A stretch of 64,000 nucleotides of DNA from JBBQWS01 sp038210415. GTDB taxonomy: Bacteria; Actinomycetota; Actinomycetes; Prado026. The notes under the pieces are model-generated. The model was not told the DNA's origin, did no database searches, and worked only from the letters and a program-made list of their open reading frames with translations. Each line of letters begins with the position of its first letter. Position 1 is the first letter of the stretch. This document shows, piece after piece, positions 8,533-16,260 of the stretch. Location of the stretch: assembly GCA_038210415.1 (NCBI GenBank), contig JBBQWS010000010.1, positions 1 to 64,000 of the forward strand. Direction: 5' to 3'. The translations under genes and the position numbers were made by a program.

Positions 8533-8563
8533 TTGACCCTGACGCCGCGTGAGGCTCTAGCGT
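8533..8563 (+). promoter_or_regulatory. MerR/TipA-type promoter with 19-bp spacer and operator dyad
   Basis: TTGACC (8533-8538) and TAGCGT (8558-8563) are separated by 19 bp, the overlong spacer of MerR-activated promoters. The spacer region holds the dyad CCTgACG-CCG-CGTgAGG (8537-8553), which fits a MerR-family operator. The regulator gene starts 20 bp downstream at 8583, so this is most likely its own autoregulated promoter. Confidence 0.75.
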
Positions 8564-8582
8564 CGGCTCCGGGAGGTGGCAC

Positions 8583-9362
8583 ATGAGCTACTCGGTCGGT
8601 GAGGTGGCGAAGCGGACCGGCGTGAGCGTGCGCAGCCTGCACCACTACGACGCGATCGGCCTGCTGACACCGGGTGGCCGCAGCGCCGGTGGGTACCGCC
8701 AGTACGCCTACGAAGACCTCGAGCGGCTGCAACAGATCCTCGGCTACCGCGCCCTCGGCCTGGGCCTGGACGACATCGCGCGGCTGCTCGACGACGACGG
8801 GGACCCGCTGGTCCACCTGCGCGAGCAGCGCCGCCGGCTCAGCGAGACCATCGACCGGCTGGGCCACCAGCTGGCGGCCGTCGACAAGACCTTGGAGGCA
8901 CGCATCATGGGGATCCGGCTCGACCCGGAGGAGATGTTCGAGGTGTTCGGCGACGACGACCCGTCGCGTCACGTGCCGGAGGCCGAGGAGCGTTGGGGCG
9001 ACACAGAGGCCTACCGCGAGTCGCACCGGCGAACCTCGAAGTACACCAAGGACGACTGGGCGCGGATCAAGGCGGAGTCAGCGGCGATCGAGGGCCGGTT
9101 CGTCGCCGCGCTCGCGGCAGGGCTTCCGCCGGACGGCGAGGTGGCGGTGGCCGCCGCGGAGGCGCACCGACTGAGCATCACGACGTGGTTCTACGACTGC
9201 GGGTACGCCATGCACCGCGGGCTCGCCGACATGTACGTCGGCGACGAGCGGTTCGCTGAGCACTACGACGCCCAGGCGCCGTGCCTCGCGGAGTACGTGC
9301 GCGACGCGATCCACTCGAACGCGGACCGGGCCGAGGCTCAGGTGTCGGGCTCGAACCGATAG
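8583..9362 (+). CDS. MerR-family regulator with TipAS ligand-binding domain
   Basis: 259 aa. Residues 1-70 are a MerR winged helix-turn-helix (SVGEVAKRTGVSVRSLHHYDAIGLL), followed by the long dimerisation helix to ~115. The C-terminal part (ERWGDTEAYRESHRRT and onward to ~250) is a TipAS globin-like domain. In Streptomyces TipAL this domain traps thiopeptide antibiotics; other members bind varied small molecules or peptides. Shine-Dalgarno GGGAGG precedes the ATG. It is divergent from the kinase cassette and has a MerR promoter of its own. Its 3' end overlaps the response-regulator gene by 25 bp tail to tail. Confidence 0.9.
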   Translation: MSYSVGEVAKRTGVSVRSLHHYDAIGLLTPGGRSAGGYRQYAYEDLERLQQILGYRALGLGLDDIARLLDDDGDPLVHLREQRRRLSETIDRLGHQLAAVDKTLEARIMGIRLDPEEMFEVFGDDDPSRHVPEAEERWGDTEAYRESHRRTSKYTKDDWARIKAESAAIEGRFVAALAAGLPPDGEVAVAAAEAHRLSITTWFYDCGYAMHRGLADMYVGDERFAEHYDAQAPCLAEYVRDAIHSNADRAEAQVSGSNR

Positions 9363-10018
9363 CCCATCCCGGACTCGGTGACCAGGTACCTCGGCCGCGC
9401 CGGGTCGTCCTCCAGCTTGCGGCGCAGCTGGGCGAGGTACACGCGCAGGTAGTTCGTCTCCGTCGTGTACGCAGGTCCCCAGACGGTCTGCAGGATCTGT
9501 CGCTGGCTCACCAGCTTGCCCGGGTTGCGCACCAGCAGCTCCAGCAGCTGCCACTCGGTCGGGGTGAGCCGGACCTCGCCCTCGGCATTGGTGACCCGTT
9601 TGGCGGCGAGGTCGATGTTGTTGCGGCCCATGGTGACCACCGGCGCCTCCAGCTCCGGGGTGGCTCGGCGCAGCGCGGCGCGGATCCGGGCGAGCAGCTC
9701 GTCCATGCCGAACGGCTTGGTCATGTAGTCGTCGGCCCCGGCGTCGAGCGCAGCCACCTTGTCGGCCTGGGCGTCGCGCGCCGACAGCACGATGATCGGC
9801 GTCGCCGACCAGCCGCGCAGGGCGCGGACCACCTCGACGCCGTCGATGTCGGGCAGTCCGAGGTCGAGGATGACCAGGTCGAGCGGGACTCGTCCGGCAA
9901 TCTCGAGGGCGGCGGCCCCGGAGGCCGCCGCCTCGACGCCGTGGCCCCGCGCGCGCAGGCTGATCCCCAACGCCCGCAACAGCTGTGGCTCGTCGTCGAC
10001 GACCAGGATCCGGCTCAC
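9338..10018 (-). CDS. kdpE: OmpR/PhoB-type response regulator, KdpE-like
   Basis: 226 aa from the GTG at 10018. Receiver domain with the acidic pair (DDE), phosphoacceptor Asp in LVILDLGLPD (residue ~52), and Lys in TKPFG, then a winged-helix DNA-binding domain (LTPTEWQLLELLVRNPGKLV). The sequence pattern is that of KdpE, the potassium-response regulator. It overlaps the sensor gene by four bases (GTGA) and shares an operon with a KimA-like transporter rather than kdpFABC, so its main target is probably the upstream region at 13400-13499. Confidence 0.85.
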   Translation of the reverse strand: MSRILVVDDEPQLLRALGISLRARGHGVEAAASGAAALEIAGRVPLDLVILDLGLPDIDGVEVVRALRGWSATPIIVLSARDAQADKVAALDAGADDYMTKPFGMDELLARIRAALRRATPELEAPVVTMGRNNIDLAAKRVTNAEGEVRLTPTEWQLLELLVRNPGKLVSQRQILQTVWGPAYTTETNYLRVYLAQLRRKLEDDPARPRYLVTESGMGYRFEPDT

Positions 10019-11445
10019 GGTGCCACTCCTCTGGCCGGCGGGGTCACCGGCAGTGTCACCGGCAGTGTCACCGGCAGTGTCACCGTCATTACCAGTCCGC
10101 CCCCTGCGGCCGCCGAGGGCTCGAGCGTGCCGCCCATCGACTCGGTGAAGCCTCGGGCGATCGCCAGCCCCAGCCCCACGCCGGCGCCGGTCGGCTTGTC
10201 GCCCAGACGCTGGAACGGAGCGAACATGCGTTCGTGGTCCGCCACGTCGACGCCGGGCCCGTCGTCCATGACCTGCAGCTCGACGGTGCCCGCACGGGTC
10301 CGGGCCCGAACCGACACCGGCTTCGTCACGGCGAAACGGCGGGCGTTGGTGACCAGGTTCGCGACCACCCGTTCGAGCAGCCCGGCGTCGGCGCGCACCG
10401 TCGGCAGGTCGTCCGGCACGTCCACGTCGACGCCCGTGGCGTGGGCAGCCAGCAGGGCGCGGGCCACGACCTCGTCGAGCGGTACGTCGGTGACGGACAC
10501 GCTGAGCACGCCGGCCTGCAGCCGGCTCATGGCGAGCAGGTTCGACACGAGGTCGTCGAGCTGGTCGGCGGACTCCTCGATCGTGGCCAACAGCTCGTCG
10601 CGCTCCGCCGGCTCCCACTCGATGTCGTTCTGGCGAAGGCTCGAGACCGCGGCCTTGACGCCGGCCAGCGGCGTCCGCAGGTCGTGACCGACGGCGGCGA
10701 GGAGGGAAGAGCGCAGCCGGTCGATCTGGGCGAGCTCGTGCGCGCGAGCCGCCGACTGGGCGAGCTCCCGGCCCTCTGCTGCTCGCGCGGCCGCCTGTGC
10801 CAGGCTGGCCAGCAGCCGACGGTCCTCGGCGAACAACGGCGGGGCGTCGCTGATCAGGTGCAAGGTGCCGCCGGCCGTCTGGTCGACCGTGATCGGTCCG
10901 GACAGCGGGGTCCCCACGGCGGCGACGACACGGTCGCCGGCGGGCAGCCGGTCGACGAGCGCGACGCCGGCGAACCCGAAGGTCTCTTTCACTCGCCGCA
11001 GCACGGACTCCGGCGAGCCGTCTGCCAACGGCTTGGACGCGATGCGGGCGAGCAGCTCTGCCTCGATCTGGGCGCGCTCACCGGCCACTCGTTGCCGCGC
11101 CGCGACGTCGACGGTGATGCTGACCGACATAGCCACGAGCGCGAAGACGGCCAGCGACACCAGGTTGTCGCGTTGCTCGATCGCGAGGGTGTGAAAGGGC
11201 GGGACGAAGAACCAGTTCACGGAGACGAACGACAGCGCCGCACCCGCTGCGGCCGGCAGGATGCCGCCGACCACCGCGACCACGACGACCAGCAGCAGGT
11301 AGAGCAGCAGGATGCTCTCCAGCGCAAGCGAACCTCGCGACTGGGTGAGCGCCGTGGTGAGAAGCGCGGTGCCCACGACCGCCAGCGCGAACCCGAGCCG
11401 TTGTCGTACGACGGGCAGGGCGCTGTGGTTCAACGGGCGGTTCAC
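10015..11445 (-). CDS. KdpD-like sensor histidine kinase lacking the N-terminal KdpD/Usp domains
   Basis: 476 aa. Starts with four DUF4118-type membrane helices (residues ~18-110), followed by a GAF-like linker, a HisKA dimerisation domain (AVGHDLRTPLAG, His near residue 255) and a HATPase domain. Full KdpD (about 850-900 aa) has a cytoplasmic KdpD plus universal-stress domain in front; these are absent here. In full-length KdpD this missing part senses or binds ATP and c-di-AMP, so signal input must differ. The C-terminus contains a repeated TLPV unit encoded by a 12-bp tandem repeat. Confidence 0.85.
   Translation of the reverse strand: MNRPLNHSALPVVRQRLGFALAVVGTALLTTALTQSRGSLALESILLLYLLLVVVVAVVGGILPAAAGAALSFVSVNWFFVPPFHTLAIEQRDNLVSLAVFALVAMSVSITVDVAARQRVAGERAQIEAELLARIASKPLADGSPESVLRRVKETFGFAGVALVDRLPAGDRVVAAVGTPLSGPITVDQTAGGTLHLISDAPPLFAEDRRLLASLAQAAARAAEGRELAQSAARAHELAQIDRLRSSLLAAVGHDLRTPLAGVKAAVSSLRQNDIEWEPAERDELLATIEESADQLDDLVSNLLAMSRLQAGVLSVSVTDVPLDEVVARALLAAHATGVDVDVPDDLPTVRADAGLLERVVANLVTNARRFAVTKPVSVRARTRAGTVELQVMDDGPGVDVADHERMFAPFQRLGDKPTGAGVGLGLAIARGFTESMGGTLEPSAAAGGGLVMTVTLPVTLPVTLPVTPPARGVAP
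10043..10085. repeat. 12-bp tandem repeat, three copies plus a partial
   Basis: The unit GTCACCGGCAGT occurs three times without change (10043-10078) and is followed by a 7-bp partial copy. It lies inside the sensor kinase gene and encodes the repeated TLPV near its C-terminus. A multiple of three, so copy-number change would keep the frame. Confidence 0.9.
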
Positions 11446-11455
11446 CTGCCCAGTG

Positions 11456-13399
11456 TCACAGGGGCATGCGCGTCCGCGCCGTCAGATCCTCGACAGCCGG
11501 CTCCACGCCGATCTGCCACGGCACGCTGATCACCATCACGCCGGGCTGGAAGAGGAGCCGGGCCTTCAGCCGAAGGGCGCTCTGGTTGTGCAGAAGCTGT
11601 TGCCACCAGCGCAGCACGACGTACTCGGGGATGAACACCGCGACGACGTCGCGAGGGCTCTCGCGTCGTACCCGGGCGACGTACTCCAGCACCGGACGGG
11701 TGACGTCGCGGTACGGAGACTCGAGCACCGTCAGCGGTACGGGCACCTCGCGTTCGGCCCACTCCTCCTGGAGTGCCTCCCACTGGTCGCCGCCGGTGCG
11801 CACGGTCAGCGCGACGAGGGAGCTCGGCCGGGTCGCCCTGGCGAACGCCAGCGCTCGCAGGGTCGGGGTGTGCAGTCGCGAGACGAGCACGATGGCGTGC
11901 ACCCGACTGGGCAGCATCGCCCCGGCGGGCCCCGGCTGCAGCTCGCGGTCGACCCGCTCGTAGTAGCCGTGGATGCTCTTCATCCAGATGAACAGCAGCG
12001 GCATCGCGATGACGACGAGCCACGCCCCGTGGGTGAACTTCGTCAGCAGCACGACGACGAGGACGACGAGGGTGAGGCTGGCACCGACCGCGTTGATCGC
12101 GCGGGACCGGTGCAGCCCGTGCCGGTCCCGTCCAGGGAGGGCCGCGGCCAACGCCTTGCTCCAGTGCCGCACCATGCCCCACTGGCTCAGCGTGAACGAG
12201 ACGAAGACCCCGATGATGTACAGCTGGATCAGCCGTGAGGTGCTGGCGTCGAACGCCCAGATCAGCAAGCAGGCCAGCAGCGACAACAGGATGATCCCGT
12301 TGCTGAAGACCAACCGGTCGCCGCGGCGGGAGAACTGCCGGGGGAGGTAGTCGTCAGCGCTGAGGATCGACGCCAGGATCGGGAACCCGTTGAACGCCGT
12401 GTTGGCGGCCAGCACGAGGATCGCGGCGGTGAACCCCTGCAGGACGAAGAAGCCGATGCCGTTGCCGAACACCGCGAGCCCGATCTGCGCGATCACGGTC
12501 TTGGCCTGGTAGCCGGCCGGGGCCCCGATCAGCCGGGCAGTGTCGTCGACCGCGTGCACGTGCGACGTGAGGGCCAGGGCGGTGATCCCCATGAACATGG
12601 TGACCGCGAGCCCCCCCATGATGGCGAGAGTCGCGGCCGCGTTGTGCGCCTTGGGCGGCCGGAAGTTCGGCACTCCGTTGCTGACGGCCTCGACTCCGGT
12701 CAAAGCGGTGCACCCGGAGGCGAACGCTCGCATCGCGAGCACCAGCACGAGGATCCCGGTGGCGTCGGTCGTCGAGCTGATCGGGTAAGCCGAGCTCTCG
12801 GCGACCGGCGCGTGCCCGGTGAGGACGTGGAACATCCCGACACCGACCATGAGCAGCACGGTGACGACGAAGCCGTACGTCGGGATCGCGAACAGCGTCC
12901 CCGACTCCTTGACGCCACGCAGGTTCACCAGGGCCAGCAACGCGATCAAAGCGATCGACATGAATACGGCGTGCGGGGCGAGCGAGGGGAAAGCCGACAC
13001 GATGTTGGCCACCCCGGCCACCACGGAGACCGCGACGGTGAGGACGTAGTCGACGAGCAGCGCGCTCGCTGCGACCAGGGCTGCGTTCATGCCCAGGTTC
13101 TCGCGGCTGACCGTGTATGCGCCGCCGCCGTTCGGGTACGCGTGGCAGGTCTGCCGGTACGACGCCACGACCACGACCAGGAGCACCGCGACGGCGGCAG
13201 CGACCCACCAGGCGAGATGCAGCAGGGCCAGCCCGCCGAGCCCCAGGACGAGCAGGATCTCCTCGGTCGCGTACGCGACGGACGAGAGCGGGTCGCTGCA
13301 GAACACGGGCAGGGCGATGGTCTTCGGGAGCAGGGTCTCGTCCATGCGGTCGCTCGGCATGGCCCGACCGACGAGAAGGCGCTTGGGCAGCTGGTTCAT
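11456..13399 (-). CDS. KimA-like APC-superfamily potassium permease
   Basis: 647 aa with about 12 membrane helices (residues ~30-470) and a cytoplasmic C-terminal region. The N-terminus (LLVGRAMPSDR...LPKTIALPVFCSDPLSSVAYATEEILLVLG) and YRQTCHAYPNGGGAYTVSRENLG match the layout of KimA (formerly YdaO), a high-affinity proton-coupled potassium importer, rather than an amino-acid permease. Being first in an operon with KdpD/KdpE-like proteins supports a potassium role. No ydaO riboswitch was seen upstream. Annotation pipelines often call this family APC family permease. Confidence 0.8.
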   Translation of the reverse strand: MNQLPKRLLVGRAMPSDRMDETLLPKTIALPVFCSDPLSSVAYATEEILLVLGLGGLALLHLAWWVAAAVAVLLVVVVASYRQTCHAYPNGGGAYTVSRENLGMNAALVAASALLVDYVLTVAVSVVAGVANIVSAFPSLAPHAVFMSIALIALLALVNLRGVKESGTLFAIPTYGFVVTVLLMVGVGMFHVLTGHAPVAESSAYPISSTTDATGILVLVLAMRAFASGCTALTGVEAVSNGVPNFRPPKAHNAAATLAIMGGLAVTMFMGITALALTSHVHAVDDTARLIGAPAGYQAKTVIAQIGLAVFGNGIGFFVLQGFTAAILVLAANTAFNGFPILASILSADDYLPRQFSRRGDRLVFSNGIILLSLLACLLIWAFDASTSRLIQLYIIGVFVSFTLSQWGMVRHWSKALAAALPGRDRHGLHRSRAINAVGASLTLVVLVVVLLTKFTHGAWLVVIAMPLLFIWMKSIHGYYERVDRELQPGPAGAMLPSRVHAIVLVSRLHTPTLRALAFARATRPSSLVALTVRTGGDQWEALQEEWAEREVPVPLTVLESPYRDVTRPVLEYVARVRRESPRDVVAVFIPEYVVLRWWQQLLHNQSALRLKARLLFQPGVMVISVPWQIGVEPAVEDLTARTRMPL

Positions 13400-13439
13400 G
13401 AATCAAGTGGACGACCGGCCGCGGGGCGTGGGACCCGGG

Positions 13440-13487
13440 CTTGACGGGCCCCTAACGCCACCGCGGCCGATCTTGACGCGTTCCTAG
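13440..13487. promoter_or_regulatory. Pair of 16-bp direct repeats upstream of the potassium operon
   Basis: CTTGACGGGCCCCTAA (13440-13455) and CTTGACGCGTTCCTAG (13472-13487) share CTTGACGSGYYCCTAR with a 32-bp period, about three helical turns. They lie 41-88 bp upstream of the KimA-like start. OmpR-family regulators bind direct repeats, so this is a candidate KdpE-like operator; the spacing is wider than usual for that family. Confidence 0.4.
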
Positions 13488-13499
13488 CAGGTACCGGGG

Positions 13500-14111
13500 T
13501 TAGCGGGTCCCGGGGCTGGCTGTCTCAGGCGCCACGGGCTCGCCGGCCAGGATCAGATAGAGCGATCGCCGCGTCTGGGCGAGCACCTCGCCGGCTGCGG
13601 CGATCTGCTCGGCGGTGCCGGCTCGACTGACCTGCTTGGCGGCGGCGTGGATCGCCTGGGTGAGGTCGCGCAGGGCGGCGACGCCCTCGTCGACCGGCTC
13701 GAGCGGGATGTTCCACGGGTCGGCCAGCTCGTCGGCGTGCTCCTGGACGTAGGCCTTGCCGGAGTCGGTGAGTTGGAACACGCGCTTGCCCTCCTGGTGG
13801 TCCAGGGAGATCAGCTCGTCGTGGGCGAGGTGCTTCAGCGTCGGGTAGACCGAACCGGGGCTCGGCCGCCAGGCGCCGCCGCTGCGCTCGGCGATCTCGG
13901 TGATGATCTCGTAGCCGTGCCGGGGCTGCTCGGCGAGCAGGGCCAGGACGGCGGCGCGGACGTTGCCACGGCTCGCGCGCGGCCCGCGGCCGAAGCCGGG
14001 TCCGTCGAAGTCCGGGCCGCCACGTCCGGGACCGAATGGGCCGCGGGCGAAGCGTCGATCGGAGTCGTCGGCAGTCGGACCTGCGCTGCGACGGTGGTGA
14101 TGGTGTCTCAA
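13500..14111 (-). CDS. PadR-family transcriptional regulator
   Basis: 203 aa. Residues ~1-45 are a His- then Gly/Pro-rich tail (MRHHHHRRS..., GPFGPGRGG). Residues ~46-125 are the PadR winged helix (AAVLALLAEQPRHGYEIITEIAERS...SPGSVYPTLKHL), and the rest is the helical dimerisation arm. PadR proteins usually repress their own gene and a nearby transporter or stress gene until a ligand binds. An ATCGCGAT palindrome sits upstream of the start. The only divergent neighbour is the NlpC/P60 gene. Confidence 0.88.
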   Translation of the reverse strand: MRHHHHRRSAGPTADDSDRRFARGPFGPGRGGPDFDGPGFGRGPRASRGNVRAAVLALLAEQPRHGYEIITEIAERSGGAWRPSPGSVYPTLKHLAHDELISLDHQEGKRVFQLTDSGKAYVQEHADELADPWNIPLEPVDEGVAALRDLTQAIHAAAKQVSRAGTAEQIAAAGEVLAQTRRSLYLILAGEPVAPETASPGTR

Positions 14112-14157
14112 GGTCGTTCCTTTCGTTTGGCCACCCGATGTGGTGGCGTGCCATCAC

Positions 14158-14175
14158 GATATATCGCGATCTACC
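14158..14175. promoter_or_regulatory. Candidate PadR operator
   Basis: GATATATCGCGATCTACC contains the perfect palindrome ATCGCGAT (14163-14170) with partly symmetric AT-rich flanks. This island of A/T in a GC-rich genome, 47-64 bp upstream of the PadR start, resembles known PadR-family sites. Confidence 0.5.
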
Positions 14176-14224
14176 GAGAGTCAAGCCGAGGACTGACCGC
14201 GGGAAATCACACGCTTGTAGTACC

Positions 14225-14247
14225 CGGCGTGTTGGTGGGACACGCCG
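14225..14247 (+). other. Intergenic stem-loop
   Basis: CGGCGTGT (14225-14232) and ACACGCCG (14240-14247) form a perfect 8-bp inverted repeat with a 7-nt loop between the PadR and NlpC genes. No T-tract follows. It could be an operator or an RNA hairpin; no function can be assigned. Confidence 0.4.
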
Positions 14248-14300
14248 CATGGTGCAGATGTGACCCCTGGGACGGGGGTGACTGGGCCACTCGTCCGGGC

Positions 14301-14306
14301 TAGCGT
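14301..14306 (+). promoter_or_regulatory. -10 box for the NlpC/P60 gene
   Basis: TAGCGT, the same hexamer as in the MerR and pstS promoters of this window, lies 54 nt before the GTG at 14361. An AGGAG stretch at 14337-14341 follows in the leader. Confidence 0.4.
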
Positions 14307-14360
14307 CGGCCTTTCCGTGCGACAGACCAGTCACTCCAGGAGACCGGCAGTGCGACCGAT

Positions 14361-15641
14361 GTGAGGACGGTGACCGAAGTGCAGATGCCCGCAGCCCGCC
14401 GCGTCGTGCGCTCCGCCGCCGCCCTCGTTCTCGGCTCGCTGTTGGCCGTCTCGCTGCCCTCGGGGGGCGCGGCTGCCGACCCCGGCGCGATCCCGTCCGC
14501 CGCTACGGTGGCCAAGGCCAAGCAGACCGTCCGCACCGTCGCCCAGCAGGTCGGCGTGCTGCAGGCCCAGCTGGCCCTGGCAGAAGCCAAGTTGCAGCAG
14601 CTCGGCCAGGCCGTCGACACCGCTTCCGAGGCCTACAACGGTGCGCTGTACCGGCTGCAGCTGGCGCAGGCGACCGCGGCTGCCGCCTCCGCCGCCGCCG
14701 GCGCCGCGGCAGCCAAGTTCTCCGCCGCGCAGGCCGAGGTCGGCCGGCTCGGTGCGGCCGCCTACCGCGGGGGCGCGTCGCTCGGCATCGAGGCCATCGT
14801 CAGCGCACAGTCGCCTGACCAGCTCCTCGCCGCGACGGGCAGCCTCGACGTCCTGGCCGCCCGGCAGGCCGACCTGATGAACTCCATGAAGGCGTCCCGG
14901 GTCGTCGCCGACGTCCTGCACGGACAGGCCAGCGATGCGCTGGACGCCGTCACCCAGGCCACCGAGGCTGCGCGCCAGGCCAAGCTGGCTGTGCAGGCGA
15001 GGGTCGACGACCAGCAGAGCCAGGTCGCAGCCCTCACCGCCCAGCGGGCCCAGCTCACCGCCGCGCTGGCCAAGGCGACGTCGACGTCGACGCAGCTGAG
15101 CAACGCCCGCACCGTCGGGCTCGCCCGGATCGCGGCCAGGGCGCGGGCCGACCGTCTGGCCCGAGAAGCGGCAGCCAGACGGCACGGCTCAGGCGGCGGA
15201 TCGCACCTGCCTGGTGGACCCGGCTCAGGCTCGGGACCCGGCTCGAGTCCGGGCCCCGGCGGCCACTTCACCTCGGGTGGCGCCGCCCGGGCGATCGCCT
15301 TCGCAAAGTCCCAGCTCGGCGAGCCGTACCTCTGGGGTGCGACCGGCCCGGACCGCTGGGACTGCTCCGGCCTCACGATGCTGGCCTGGCAGTCCGGCGG
15401 CGTGAGCCTGCCGCACTGGTCGGTCGCACAGTACGAGGTGTCGACCCCGGTCGCGCGCACTGACGCCCGGCCCGGGGACCTGGTGTTCTTCGGCCCAGTG
15501 GCCGGCGACATCTACTCGATCCACCACGTCGCGCTGTACCTCGGCAACAACGAGATGATCGAAGCGCCGTTCACCGGCTCGTTCGTCCGGATCTCCAGCG
15601 TCGACTCGCAGCCCGACCTGTACGGCTTCGCCCGCCCCTAG
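14361..15641 (+). CDS. Secreted NlpC/P60 peptidoglycan endopeptidase (RipA/RpfA-type architecture)
   Basis: 426 aa. A signal peptide (residues ~9-40) is followed by a long Ala/Gln-rich coiled coil (~45-265), a Gly/Ser/Pro linker (GSGSGPGSSPGPGG) and a C-terminal NlpC/P60 domain (~309-426). Catalytic residues: Cys335 in WDCSGL and His388/389 in SIHHVALYLG. This order is that of actinobacterial septal hydrolases that cut the D-Glu-mDAP bond, where the coiled coil can inhibit or target the enzyme. GTG 14361 is chosen; an ATG at 14385 is possible and also leaves a complete signal peptide. Confidence 0.88.
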   Translation: MRTVTEVQMPAARRVVRSAAALVLGSLLAVSLPSGGAAADPGAIPSAATVAKAKQTVRTVAQQVGVLQAQLALAEAKLQQLGQAVDTASEAYNGALYRLQLAQATAAAASAAAGAAAAKFSAAQAEVGRLGAAAYRGGASLGIEAIVSAQSPDQLLAATGSLDVLAARQADLMNSMKASRVVADVLHGQASDALDAVTQATEAARQAKLAVQARVDDQQSQVAALTAQRAQLTAALAKATSTSTQLSNARTVGLARIAARARADRLAREAAARRHGSGGGSHLPGGPGSGSGPGSSPGPGGHFTSGGAARAIAFAKSQLGEPYLWGATGPDRWDCSGLTMLAWQSGGVSLPHWSVAQYEVSTPVARTDARPGDLVFFGPVAGDIYSIHHVALYLGNNEMIEAPFTGSFVRISSVDSQPDLYGFARP

Positions 15642-15643
15642 CG

Positions 15644-16171
15644 TCAGCTGGGGTCTTCGGGGGAGTGGTCATCGGGGTTGGTCTCAGGGTGGGCGTGCTT
15701 GGCCCGCTCGAACGACGCGAGGATCTCGAGCTCGGCGTCGGCGCGGCCGGCCCAGGTGGCTCCCTCGACCGACTTGCCGGGCTCGAGGTCCTTGTAGACG
15801 TTGAAGAAGTGCTCGATCTCCAGCCGGTCGAACTCCGGCACGTGGAAGATGTCGCGCTGGTGCTCGCGGCGTGGGTCGCTGGCGGGCACGCACAAGACCT
15901 TGTCGTCGCCGCCGGCCTCGTCGGTCATCCGGTACATGGCGATCGCGCGGCAGCGGACGAGGCAGCCGGGGAACGTCGGCTCCTCCAGCAGGACGAGGGC
16001 ATCGAGCGGGTCGCCGTCCTGGCCGAGGGTGTTCTCGATGAAGCCGTAGTCGGCCGGGTACCTCGTCGCGGTGAAGAGCATGCGGTCGAGCCGGATCCGG
16101 CCCGTCGCGTGATCGACCTCGTACTTGTTGCGCTGGCCCTTCGGGATCTCGATCGTGACGTCGAACTCCAC
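15644..16171 (-). CDS. ppa: Inorganic pyrophosphatase
   Basis: 175 aa, usual length for the bacterial family I enzyme. It hydrolyses PPi to phosphate in the cytoplasm, driving biosynthesis. The metal-binding signature DGDPLD is at 52-57, preceded by YPADYGFIENT; further active-site residues appear in DIFHVPEF and FFNVYKDLEPGK. The C-terminus has a short acidic/His tail. Divergent from the PBP4-type gene across an 89-bp gap. Confidence 0.96.
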   Translation of the reverse strand: MEFDVTIEIPKGQRNKYEVDHATGRIRLDRMLFTATRYPADYGFIENTLGQDGDPLDALVLLEEPTFPGCLVRCRAIAMYRMTDEAGGDDKVLCVPASDPRREHQRDIFHVPEFDRLEIEHFFNVYKDLEPGKSVEGATWAGRADAELEILASFERAKHAHPETNPDDHSPEDPS

Positions 16172-16260
16172 GCGTCCTCCCGACCTCGTTGTGGTGACCT
16201 AGTGTTCCTTACCCGGGTCGGTCGCTCGTACCAGCCCCCACGAACGAGAGGCGCGCGCAC

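Noticed and set aside
7203..9026. Extended minus-strand frame joining the HopA1-like protein to upstream sequence
   Set aside because: The extension runs antisense to the TipA-like gene and over the orphan gene in another frame; the internal ATG at 7955 gives the sensible protein.
10036..10090. CRISPR-like or intergenic repeat array
   Set aside because: The 12-bp units have no spacers and lie inside a coding region, so it is a coding minisatellite.
9338..10618. Single 426-codon reading of the response regulator with a long N-terminal extension
   Set aside because: The extra N-terminal part is the sensor kinase gene in another frame; the receiver domain starts at the GTG at 10018.
13400..13499. 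ydaO riboswitch before the KimA-like gene
   Set aside because: The 100-bp leader is too short and lacks the conserved motif.
14160..14360. c-di-AMP (ydaO) riboswitch before the NlpC/P60 gene
   Set aside because: Such riboswitches often precede these hydrolases in actinobacteria, but the conserved core segments were not found here; only an ordinary hairpin is visible.
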